A stretch of 64,000 nucleotides of DNA from Dichomitus squalens LYAD-421 SS1 (Eukaryota > Basidiomycota > Agaricomycetes > Polyporales > Polyporaceae), in the NCBI RefSeq assembly GCF_000275845.1, contig NW_006766887.1, positions 669,369-733,368 on the forward strand, given 5' to 3'. The notes below the pieces were generated by a model that was not told where the DNA came from, did no database searches, and was given only the letters and a program-made list of their open reading frames with translations. Positions 1 to 10,498 of the stretch are shown piece by piece. Position 1 is the stretch's first letter. Each line of letters opens with the position of its first letter. The translations under genes were made by a program, and so were the position numbers.

Positions 1-618
1 CCGGGACAATGTTCACGGGTTTGTACGCGCTCCTTCGCCCTCCTTCGTCCTGCTTGCGTAAATGAAAGATTGGGGACATGCAAGGCGACAACTCGACGCG
101 TCAGAAGAAAGTGCTTGCGAGTTGTGGCGGAGAGCATGCTGGAGGGCCTAAAGGTCGTCTCAGGCCGGTCACTTCCGCGAGAGTTTCTGTGCAGTGAGGG
201 GCACTTGGGGGGTCTATGGCTGCTCAGGAGGAGATAGAGAAAGAGGTTGTACGCTGGCAATGAGGGACGCGATGGAAGACTTCATTGCGGTTCTCCGATG
301 CCGCGCCCATCGCAGACGACGGCCTGAAACGCCTCCGGACCCTAACCCTGTCCTCGGTCTTGTGGACTGCATGTGACCGCGACGTCCAAATTTCACGCGT
401 ACGCGTCTCGGATCTTGAAGCCTTTCCCCTGCTGTCCCGCACATGCCCTTCGCTCATCCAACGGCTCTATGTACATAGCTTTGGGAACATTACACACACC
501 CTGAGGCCGCCATCCTGTCAAGTTCACACACAAAACTTGGGCGATTATCGAACCTATCAATATATCATCATCTCCTTGTTCCCACTATCTCTCAAACACA
601 TCACTCCTATACGCAAAC
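1..618. other. Left-edge intergenic DNA
   Basis: No reading frame here has recognisable domains or fits with splice signals. The last 100 bases or so before position 619 are pyrimidine-rich and probably hold the promoter and short leader of the SET-domain gene. Nothing shows a gene entering from the left edge. Confidence 0.6.
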
Positions 619-2142
619 ATGTCTGTGCACGACGCAACAACCGCATCCGCATCGTCTACCACACCGCCCGGACCTCTACTGCATATCCGGACGGACCCCT
701 ACGCCGGCAGGAAATATCACGCAACTTCCCCGCTACCCGAGAACGCCGATCTCCTGGGTTCCTGCGCGCCCTTCTCCTACACTATCTGGAAGCGCTTCCG
801 GAACGAGGTCTGTGCGGAGTGCTGGCGATATGACCGTGGGCGGCGGTCCTTCCTTACCCGACGCGACGACGAAGGTCTCGGAGAGCACGTCCCCCCAGAT
901 GCATCAACAGGCACTCAGAACGTTCGGCAGAACGCACCTCGGGGCCCGAAACCTACCAGTACAACAGGTGCAGGGCTCTGGTTCTGCGACGCGGCGTGCC
1001 AGCGGAGCTGGATCGCACGAGAAGGTGCTGACGCGGTGGGTCTGCTCAGACAGCTGGAGGGGGCCCGCCGGAAGGCGAGGCCGAAACCGCAACCGCAACC
1101 GGTACCGCGGGGAGATGCTGAGAGGGAGCTTACGCAGGAAACCGTGGACCGAGCCTGGGACGCGGTGCGCGAGCGAGAGAGGTCGCCGAAAGAGGTGCGG
1201 AAGTGGCGGGACATCCAACTGGACGACTACGAGACGGACATGGCGCGATACGTCCTCCTCGCGTTCCTCCGCTATCATCGTGAGCGATGCGAGCGCCATG
1301 CCGACGAGGTGCAGTCGCCTCCTTTGACCGGTCGTCCTCCGTATTCGTGCACGTTGGGAAGGCTTCCCTCGTATCAGTCAGGTGTGCGACCGGACGGACT
1401 TCTAGATACAAATCCAATAGAGGCGAAAGAGGGTTATGAACAAGGTTCGGAGTGGAGCACGTTCGCATCTCTCCAGTCAAACGAGTTATCGCTCCTCCGC
1501 GCGTGCCCCGAGATCCTGGAGCACCAAACGAGGGTCTACCAGCTTCTGAGGGGCCGCTTCGGCCGTTCTAGCGTCGCGGCGGATTCCGTTCCCGCTCCTT
1601 CGAGAAGACGTCCGCTCTCCGCGTCATCTCCACCCAAACTTCCTGGCTCGACGGCAGATGTTGGTGGCCCGCGCGAGAAGCCAGCCGGAGGTGATAGCGC
1701 GACCGAGAACGGGACGCCGGAGTTGGGGGACATCATAACGGTCGCGGGTGTCCGAACGGCTTTGGGCATAGACCCTGGAAATTCCTTCGGCGTGTGGGAA
1801 GTGCCGCTCATGGATGAGAGCGAGTGTCTTGGGTTCGCGGTGTACCCTATAGCGTCCTTCTTCAACCATCGTAAGTGCTTTTTGTGTGCAGCCGTTGGGG
1901 CAGGTCTTGATTGGGTCCGCGCGGCAGATTGTTCGCCAAATGTCCGGAAAGAAAGAGAAGGCCGGACGTTACGGTTTGTGACCACACGCACCGTGGAAGA
2001 AGGCGAAGAACTGTGTATTAGCTATGGGCATGTGGAAGGGATGGATTGGGCGACGAGACAACAGGAGTTGTTGGAGGGTTGGTACTTCAGTTGCCGGTGT
2101 AGTCGCTGCAAGTCTGAAGACCCGAGAGGAGCGCAAACCTGA
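619..2142 (+). CDS. SET-domain (SMYD-like) protein methyltransferase
   Basis: Predicted 488 aa from exons 619-1870 and 1928-2142; the 57-nt GT-AG intron is a multiple of three, so it could be missed, but removing it restores the SET core. Visible parts: a Cys pair (C65, C68) and a second pair (C123, C127, in the stretch FCDAACQRSW) that look like a reduced MYND-type zinc site; a SET motif reading NHHCSPNV across the splice junction; then ELCISYGH and a post-SET cluster CRCSRC near the C-terminus. Such proteins use S-adenosylmethionine to methylate lysines on proteins; whether the target is a histone or another protein cannot be told from sequence. The start is the first ATG after a pyrimidine-rich leader. 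The region between the zinc site and SET is charged and poorly conserved in appearance. Family assignment is firm, substrate is not. Confidence 0.85.
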   Translation: MSVHDATTASASSTTPPGPLLHIRTDPYAGRKYHATSPLPENADLLGSCAPFSYTIWKRFRNEVCAECWRYDRGRRSFLTRRDDEGLGEHVPPDASTGTQNVRQNAPRGPKPTSTTGAGLWFCDAACQRSWIAREGADAVGLLRQLEGARRKARPKPQPQPVPRGDAERELTQETVDRAWDAVRERERSPKEVRKWRDIQLDDYETDMARYVLLAFLRYHRERCERHADEVQSPPLTGRPPYSCTLGRLPSYQSGVRPDGLLDTNPIEAKEGYEQGSEWSTFASLQSNELSLLRACPEILEHQTRVYQLLRGRFGRSSVAADSVPAPSRRRPLSASSPPKLPGSTADVGGPREKPAGGDSATENGTPELGDIITVAGVRTALGIDPGNSFGVWEVPLMDESECLGFAVYPIASFFNHRKCFLCAAVGAGLDWVRAADCSPNVRKEREGRTLRFVTTRTVEEGEELCISYGHVEGMDWATRQQELLEGWYFSCRCSRCKSEDPRGAQT

Positions 2143-3185
2143 GGCGGCTGTGAATGTCAGAGTGACTGCCAAGAGACATACATACGTAGATATCATGGAG
2201 CTGAAGCCGACAGGATCTGTACAACTATGAGTAATATGTATGTTCAGGACGCCAAGATTGAAATGTTGACGGGGTGTACCCGGCCTTACAGCAACCGATT
2301 CACCGAATGCGTCTTTGACAGGTCATGCTCCTACCGCCACAGTACCGGGCATGATGGTTACCGCACCTCCTTGCCAATCATGTGGTGCCAGTTCTGTACT
2401 GACGATACCGGCACATGTTTGGAGGGTAACAACAGCGAACTGAAGGGTGTGTGATAGTATTGGTCGCGAAGGTTCGATGTATTTGAAGAATCTCGAAGTT
2501 TGCCAATGACAGCATGTCGCGACCAAGCTCAAGCTTTCTTCACCAGCGGAAGGGCCGAGAATATTCATGGCGCGTGGGTAGGAGAGGGACGAACGCAGCG
2601 GAATTGATACGTATGTATGAGGAATAGATATGTGTCCGTGTGTCCGTGGCGATCAGAACATCCGGGGAACACAGCACGAATGTGGAATGATGGCGAGCGT
2701 CGGGACGCGGGTGGATCCCGTCAGAGTCGTCGTCTGCGGTCACTCGAGCAAAGACAGCGTGCGAGCTGGGCCAATTAATGAAGACAGAGCATGACCAGGG
2801 GCCAATGGGCGAACCAAGGGCATCGTCGTCGTCGTTTGTTGGCGAACGGTTGGTTGGCCGCGAGTTGCGAGCTCGCCACGCCCAACGCCGGCGCTCGTTC
2901 CAATCAGCCCCGTCCAACTCCTCCACGTTAGAGTCCTCGGCTGGTTCCAAACTCCCTCCATCATCCCTCCCTCGAGCCCTCTTTCCCCGCCAGCTCCCCG
3001 TCCCCTCTACTGCTCCTTGACGGCTCTGCTTCCCGGCTCTGCTTCTCTACAACCCGTCGGGGCGGCATCCGCTCACCAACTCATTCACCCATATCAATTT
3101 CTCGCCTCCTTTCTCTCATACCCGGGCAATTTCTCAGTTCCCAACCTCGCAACGTCTCCTCTGACCTCCTCGATCTCGGCGGTCC
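2143..3185. other. Intergenic region, promoter and leader of the RhoGAP gene
   Basis: No gene seen. The last 250 bases are strongly C/T-rich, typical of a basidiomycete promoter and transcript leader running into the ATG at 3186. The first part is likely the 3' UTR of the SET-domain gene. Confidence 0.55.
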
Positions 3186-6100
3186 ATGGCGACTCCCAAC
3201 CCGCCGAGAATCTTGACTAACGGCACGCCCGTCCGCGACAGACTGTACCGTAGCGACTACCCTCCATCCGCCACCAACTCCCCTGCTACCATGCGTCCAG
3301 CTGCTTCTTTTCCCAACCCGCTCGCCTCCAACGCATCCATCCATCCCAACCCCAACTCGGCAGTCCCCACCACTCAACCGCTCACCGTCGAGGGCCTTCT
3401 CGCCAACAATGGCAACTCCATCTCGGCCGCCTTGGACGCCGCCGTGAACGAGCGCAATGCGCTCTCTGCCCAGAATACCCAGCTATGGAAGCTCATCGAG
3501 AAGCAAAGGTCAGGCTACAACCATCTCATGAAGGAAGTCGAGCGTATCCGCGGTGAGCGCGACCTCTACCGCAACCGTCTCCAAGCCAATGGCGAGCACA
3601 CCGACGCGCTCCTGCGTGCGCATCGGGCCAAGGAGAAGAGCGAGGGCAAGGATTCCACCCTGCGACCGACGGCGTCGCATTCCCAACTCAAGTCGAGCGA
3701 CTCGAGTGCTTCGAATAGTTCCTCAAGAGGCACTCCCTCTGCCAGTGATCCACGCTCTCACTTGATGAGGACCCATTCGGACGACTCGCGTGCGTACAGT
3801 CTTTCATGTCTCTCCTAGACGTAGCGTATCAATGCTGATGGTCCATCCAGCTGCTCGCGCACAACATCTGTCAACCTCGCGTTCCTTCGATCCATCGCAA
3901 ACTGCGAGCCCGAGTGCTCGATTCACCCCTGAGCGCAGGGGATCGTCGGACACAATGCAGCGTGCAGAATCGCCGGTTCGTAGGGAACCCCCCAACGGCC
4001 ACGTCCTTGCGTCGCAGGCGTCTTCCTCTGCCCATACGCCCTCACCTCTATCAATTTCCAGTGTTGAGCGACCCGCCGACATCCCCGTAACGCCGCGCAA
4101 GTCTCCTCCGTTGTCAATGAGCCCCACCGAAGAGTCCTTCCCATCCGCAGCCCCTACACCCATCCCTGCACGCTCAGCGTCGCTCTCCATCTCCTCCACA
4201 CCAACTCAGTCGCCCTCCACGGCTACGCGATCGGCTAAACCTCTCTACCCAAGCGACCCTGCTGATCCCGTGCTGGGCGGTTGGGAGGCCCAGGGTGCAC
4301 CTCTCCCCGCTCCCCCAGAGATTCCAAAGCAGCAACTCCAATCTCAAACGCAACTCCAGAATGGCGTTCTGTTGACCCCGGCTACTCCTGTGCGCACCGC
4401 GTCGACATCCCGGGATCCAGAGCCCGAACCTCCAAGGGCACCGAACGGACATCTGACCAATGGTCGACACTCCCCTCAGCAAGCCCCGCCCGTTAACACC
4501 CCTCCATCCTCTCAATCTGTTGCCATCAAGGTGAATGGTGTGTCCAACCTGAACATACGCCAACCCTCAGCCTCGCGCGACTCCCAAATCTCCCTCCCGG
4601 AGGAAGCAAAACGCTACTATGCTTCGATGGCATCTCCGGCCGCGAGTCCCGGGATGAAGTTCAGCTTCTCATCGAACTCCAATTCGCCTCTTCGACAGGA
4701 GGACGTTGCCAGCGAATCTACTGTGCACTCGGAGTCCATCGGAGTCGTAGATGCTCATCGTGCGTCCCCGCAGAGTGGTGGACTTGGCACTCCCGGTCAC
4801 ATCGAGGTAGCCGGCGGTGCTATGGCAGTTGAGGCGCGCGCAGAGACCAACGGACGATCAGGTTCGCGTGACAGATTTGTGGATGATGCCGGCGAGTTCC
4901 TCGACATGGACGACGAAGATAGCGCATACGATATCGGTGTCAACGGCACATCGAATGGTCAGTACGCGTCACGCCCGTCGTACGACGAGACCGAGGAGGC
5001 CAGCGCAGCCCGCAAGCGGGAAAAGATGAGGAGTACGCGCCCCTCTGGTCCTGCAGTCGAAGACTTCCCGTTGCCCCCGGGGACGACCAGTGTCCCCCCG
5101 CCGTCAGCTCAGTACCAGCGGGAGACGCCGTCGCCCGGTTCTGCGCCCTCCGTGCATGCACAGATGGGCCCACCGTCGCGCCAGGGAAGCGTGGCCGAGG
5201 CAACCAGCACCGCACGAGAGAGTCGGCCTTCCCTGCAGTCGACCTCAGAGTCTCATAGCCATCAAACCATATCGCTCGCCTCTTCCCAGACCCTCGTGGA
5301 CGCGCAGCCCCCCGCCTCCCCCTTCCCCTTGCCGCTGCCAGCGAATCCACCCACGATGTCCTTCCGCGCCCTGCCGCTGCTCGCAGAGGATCTGCCGTAT
5401 ACCGAAGTCGTCGTCCTGAACTCCTCAATCCGGCCGAACGACAAGGGCAAAGAGGTGCTGTCGTTCATCATCTCGGTTGACCCCGGCCGTGGAAAGGACA
5501 GCTGGAAGGTCGAGAAGCTCTACAGCGACGTCCTCGGTCTCGACGCCCGTGTGCGTGCGGCCGTTGGGCGGACCACGTCCAGGAAGCTCGCGACGCTGCC
5601 GGAAGGGCGCCTCTGGCGCGATCACGCGCCCGCGAAGGTAGACCAGCGTAAGGTACGTGGTCGTGCGCCGACAATGTCGCCGCTGTTGCCTGTTTGGTCT
5701 TTCTGCTTCCCTTATCCGCTTCTGTCTTGTCTTCTCTGGGCACTCCCCCGTCCCACGCGGTGGCGTTGGGTGACCTCGGACGTTGTAGGCTGCTGGGCGC
5801 ACCTCCGTGGAGGACATTCTCTTCTACCCTGTGGAAGAATGGCAAGGAACTCTGATGCGCCCTGGCTCCGGAACTTCGGTGCATCCCTACCTCTCCCGCT
5901 TTCCCAGGTCATTCTATCGTGACCTCGAGTTTACACCGTTCTATAGCTTTCCCACTGTTCCCGCACCTCCTCGGTGTCACAAATGCTGAGAACTCGCGCT
6001 GACGATCGCTTTTGTTTGGCCCACCAGGTTGCTCTCGAGGCGTACCTCAGGTCGCTCATCGCGCTTCCGGTCAAAAACAAGGACGAGACCATTGCGTTCT

Positions 6101-8793
6101 TCACGTCCGACATCGTCCGAGAGACGCAGAAGCCGGTGGCCCAGGCGGGGTACAAGGAAGGCTACCTCACCAAGCGTGGCAAGAACTTTGGCGGCTGGAA
6201 GACGCGTTATTTCGTGCTTCAGGGTCCGTCCCTCGAGTACTACGAAAGCGTAAGTGCCCCAGAATTCTCGGCTGACACCCTGATGCCGGCGGCGTGGTTT
6301 CGGTCCTCGTGCCCACGCCCTCGGGATCAGTCTCAATATCTTTTCCACACCTTTTTCCATGCGCTGACCAATTGTATCCCTTTCACAATGCGTCACCCAG
6401 CGCGGTGGCACGCATTTAGGCTCCATTGTGATCACCGGCGCCCAGATTGGCCGTCAGCAGCGCCAGACGGAGAAGCGCGACGCCGACGACGATAACGAGT
6501 ATCGTCATGCATTCCTCATCATCGAAAGCAAGAGGAGCGCTAGTGGGCAAGCTTCTCGGCACGTCCTCTGCGCGGAGAGCGACGAGGAGCGGGACTCGTG
6601 GGTCGAAGAGCTCGTGCGTTATGTTTCTGGCCAGTACAATGAGGACCAGGTTGCAGTGGGTACCAATGTCGTTAGTCCGGTCGTTGCCATGCCACAGGGC
6701 GCAATCCGTGAACCGCGCTCAAGCACGAGCTCGAACCCTCCGACGGACCTACAGGGCACGCCCCGTCGTTCCACCAAGGACATCCTGATCGCCAAGGGTC
6801 CCGCAGTACCACTGTCACAACTCGCGCAGGACAGTAGCAACGCAAAACTTTTCAGTACGCCAGTTTACTCGGATGACGCGACATCCAGCAGCCCCGCCAA
6901 GTCTTCCATCGTCGCCTCGCTGACCGAGCGTGATACTGAAATGCAATTGTCAAGTTCACTACCCGTATCCTCGCCACTCGTGGAGGAGCCGGACGTTGTG
7001 CCAGCACTCAATCCGCGTTCGAACTCCGAGCTCGGCCACTACTCTGACCTTGTCGACCAGCGCGCAAGCGCAGCTCGCTCCCCAGAACAGAGGCGCAAGA
7101 TGAAGCGGATGTCCATGAAGCCGCCTACCATTCGTGAGCGATCGGCGTCGCCCGAGAAGGATCCTAATACACCTCGAGTGGACGCGCACGGGAAGGCCAA
7201 GATCTCAGGCCCCATGAACGGCACGCTCATCCCTGATGGCTACAAGTTTGGTGCGAGGGAGGCTCCACCACCTGAACAAGCTCCTCCCCATTTGCCTACG
7301 AGCGATCGTCGGGAGAAAACCAAGTCACGGTCGTTCAAGAACTGGGGCTTTGGCAAGTCGCATGGTGCGTAGATCAGCGCCTTCCCCTACGCAATACCTT
7401 CACACTGACCCTATCGCGCACGCACCAGGGTCTGACAAGGCGCCTCCCGTCGCAGTTCCAGCTTACATACCGAGAGCCGTTTTCGGCGTCAGCCTAGAGG
7501 AGTCTCTTGATGTTGCGCAAATCGCTAGCCTGCCAGCAATTGTTTTCAGGTGTATCCAGTATCTCGAGGCGAAGAAGGCTGAGCAGGAAGAGGGTATCTA
7601 TCGTTTGAGCGGTAGTTCGGCTGTGATCAAGGGCTTGAAGGACCGTTTCAATGCAGGTGTGGTCTATTCTTGTCATGTCACAGAAGAGCAGCCTTTGAGC
7701 TTGACTATTTTGCCAGAGGGTGACGTGGATCTGCTCGCATCCGATGAGTATTGGGATCCCCACGCCATCGCCGGCCTCCTGAAGACTTTCCTTCGGGACC
7801 TTCCGGCAAGTATCCTCACCCGCGATCTGCACTTGCGCTTCCTCTCGGTCATTGGTGTGTCATACCTTTCCCTGCTGCATGCTTCCTTCGGAACTAACTC
7901 CAGTCCCGTGCGCTCTAGACTTTGTCGATCCCCAAGAAAGGATCCGCGAACTTTCTCGCCTCATATCTGCATTGCCCATCGCCAACTACAGCCTTCTCCG
8001 CGCACTGACCGCGCATCTGATTCTCATCGTCCAAAACGCGAACATCAACAAAATGACGATGCGGAACGTCGGCATTGTGTTCAGCCCGACCCTTGGTATC
8101 CCCGCGGGGGTATTCAGCCTCATGCTCGGCGAATTCAAACGTGTCTTCAACGTTGACGGAACCTTGGAGGAGGCACCAGCGCCTACGGATCAGGAAGAAG
8201 CTCAGGCTCAGAGCGCAGCTCGCCGGAATAGTCAGCACTACTCTGAAGCCGCGGCAGACCAGATGCTTGGGCTTGCTGGTAGGGCTCTGCCAGGTACGTA
8301 ACAGGTGCCGTGCCTGATGTCCTGCGCTTCTGGTGCTGACGCTGGCTGTGTTCTCGCTCGCTCCACAGTGCAACAAGAAGATTCCCCGTCCGATGATGGC
8401 GAAGACATCATCGAGGAGAGCGGGACAGAAGCGACGACGGAAGACGCCGAGTCCGTCTTGGATTCTTCAGCCGGGTCCACCTCGATGCACGCGCCGCAGA
8501 CGATTCAGATTGATTCAGCGGGGCCCTCTGATTTCTCGCAGTCAGGGCAACGCTCGCGTGCAGCGCAGCTGGCTGCAACCCGTGGTCTGAGCGTGACGAC
8601 GAGCGATAAGGCGACCCGGAGACACAGTCGGATGGTGGGACTCCCGGCATCTCCTCGTCCTCCTCCTCAACATCCGCCGCCCTCCCACGGCGCTTCGTCT
8701 GGCCAGGGCACTTCCCCCAGTCCCCACACCGGCGAGAGCGCGACAGCGATTCCTCACTCGCCAGCTTCTAATTCTCCGCATCGACCGACATAA
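3186..8793 (+). CDS. BEM3: Bem3-type Rho GTPase-activating protein (PX-PH-RhoGAP)
   Basis: Predicted 1605 aa from seven exons: 3186-3789, 3851-5652, 6028-6249, 6401-7364, 7429-7854, 7919-8293, 8369-8793. Domains in order: a short coiled coil at about residues 78-135; a long Ser/Pro-rich disordered region; a PX domain from about 710 to 825 (phosphoinositide binding); a PH domain from about 842 to 953 (KEGYLTKRGKNFGGWKTRY is its first strand region); a RhoGAP domain from about 1214 to 1400 with the arginine finger in GIYRLSGSS. This order is that of yeast Bem3, which switches off Cdc42 at polarity sites and membranes. Intron 2 (375 nt) lies inside PX and is long for this window; it could hide an alternative exon, but joining 5652 to 6028 gives an unbroken PX helix. 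It is the largest polarity regulator here and has no functional link to its neighbours. Confidence 0.9.
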
Positions 8794-9360
8794 CGCCGTT
8801 CCGTTCGTCCAACTGACGTTCAGCGATGGAGAGACGATCGATTCGCCGTGTTATACGTATGCGGCGTATACCTACTGTATTTGACATTACGTATGGCACG
8901 GTATGGCGTATGACACCAAGTATGGCATTTTGCACGCCGCGCGTATGAGCTTGCGAGCTTGTTTTGTTTAGGGTCGTGCGGGATTCCTCATTGCGCGCAT
9001 TCGAGGAAGGCGGTAATGGCGGAGATGGTCCACAGCGATAGTCCCTCTTTTATCCAGATCCACTCGTATACAGCTGCATGACACACGTTGATACCCTCTC
9101 TCGTTGTATATCCATATTTCATTCATTGCGCTGCATTGAAACAATCGGCTACTCCTTGAGCTCCTGCTGTTTCCGTCCCTGACAGAGCGCGTTTTCGTTG
9201 CGCCTTGGGTCCCATGATCGCTCGTACGAGCTCATCTCATCTGTAAGCGCCCATGAAGGATGCGCCGCCTCGTTCGCGCGCCAACAGACACTGGCACTAG
9301 TAGCACTTGGCATCCCATTTGCACTCATCACCCTCCTGCTCCCGCCCAAAGTACGACACT
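8794..9360. other. Intergenic region between BEM3 and SHR3
   Basis: No gene seen. The first 150 bases (about 8850-8950) are AT-richer and hold several near copies of the word GTATGGC or CGTATG, probably in the 3' UTR of the RhoGAP gene. The rest should contain the SHR3 promoter. Confidence 0.5.
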
Positions 9361-10498
9361 ATGGGCTACAGGCAAGCAGCTGTCCTGGTTTCCGTTTCCT
9401 TCTTTCTTGGTGAGGGAAACATATCGCGAGTCTTTTACATCCGCCTGGTCACACGTACTAACCCTTCCATGCGCGTCCTCAGGGGTGCTTGCCATCTGTT
9501 TGAATGTCGACTACCGGATTCTCTTCACGCCGCTGTCTGACAGTGTTGTACGGGATGGAATCGAGTTCTACACGACGTTCTACAACTCGCCTACCGCTAT
9601 CAAGGCGAGTTTCCTCCGTTCACTCCAAATGACAACCGTCCCTAGTCCTGACATATGCAACGCGTCTCCATTTCCTGGCTTCGCCCATGCAATCCATTTT
9701 CGTATACTGTCTTGCGTACGAACGGACATCCTCGCACGCGAAGGCGCTACTCCATGGCGTAATCTTCCTGGGCCTGGTCGGTCTCATCGGCAAGCTGCAC
9801 AAATGGGACGACAGCGCGGTCTTCTTCGACGGCTCATCTCTCGGTGCGTTTTCTGTCCCCCCTCCCTCCCGCGCGTCGCCCCGCACTTCTCTCTCCGCCG
9901 CCTTCGCCTTCTCCGCCGAACGCACGTTCGTTCGTGCCCTTCTCCCCCCGCGCGCCCTGGTCGCTATCGGTTACTTACACGGCCTCCTTCTATCGCGCGT
10001 TCCGCGCTCCCACACAGCGGCCTACATCTTCGCCCTGGCGGTGTACATGACCGTGGGCATCCCGTCCTGCCGCACCGTCGCCGACCCCGTCCCGGCCGTG
10101 GACACGCAAGAGGACCGGGTCGAGGCGCTGCGCATCCTCTCCGCGGGAAACACCATCATCGTCGTCCTCCTCGGCGGCGTGCTCGTTCTCCAGGTGCGTA
10201 CGCGTTTTTCCTTTGTTTCCTTCTATCGTTTGCGCGCTCGCGTGCCCGCGGGCGACGTGTCTGATGGCGGTTGCGTTCCATGCACTCCCACCCCGCACCC
10301 CCTCCTCCTTCCCTCGCGTGCACTTCGCGGGATCCATCCATCACGCTGCTCGACGACGGCCTCGTGCCATGACAGGCGGGCGAGCAATGGGCGCGTCGGC
10401 TGGAGAGCAACATTCTCAAGGAAGCGAGCCCCGCCGACAAGAGCAAGACGGTGCCGGAGAAGCCCGCGGGCGAGACGGAGAGCAAGAAGGACAAGTAG
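9361..10498 (+). CDS. SHR3: Shr3-type ER chaperone for amino-acid permeases
   Basis: Predicted 189 aa from exons 9361-9409, 9483-9604, 9744-9843, 10018-10193, 10376-10498. The protein starts with a membrane segment (GYRQAAVLVSVSFFLG), continues with three more hydrophobic segments (around ALLHGVIFLGLVGLIG, AAYIFALAVYMTVGIP and NTIIVVLLGGVLVLQ), and ends in a charged, lysine-rich cytosolic tail finishing KKDK, as in Shr3 family ER proteins. Shr3 keeps amino-acid permeases soluble during folding and promotes their packaging into COPII vesicles. Intron 2 (9605-9743) appears to begin with GC (AAG then GCGAGT) rather than GT, because only that joint gives the expected IKALLHG sequence in phase. 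Its last three introns (139, 174 and 182 nt) are long for this window. Length is close to the yeast protein (about 210 aa). Confidence 0.85.
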
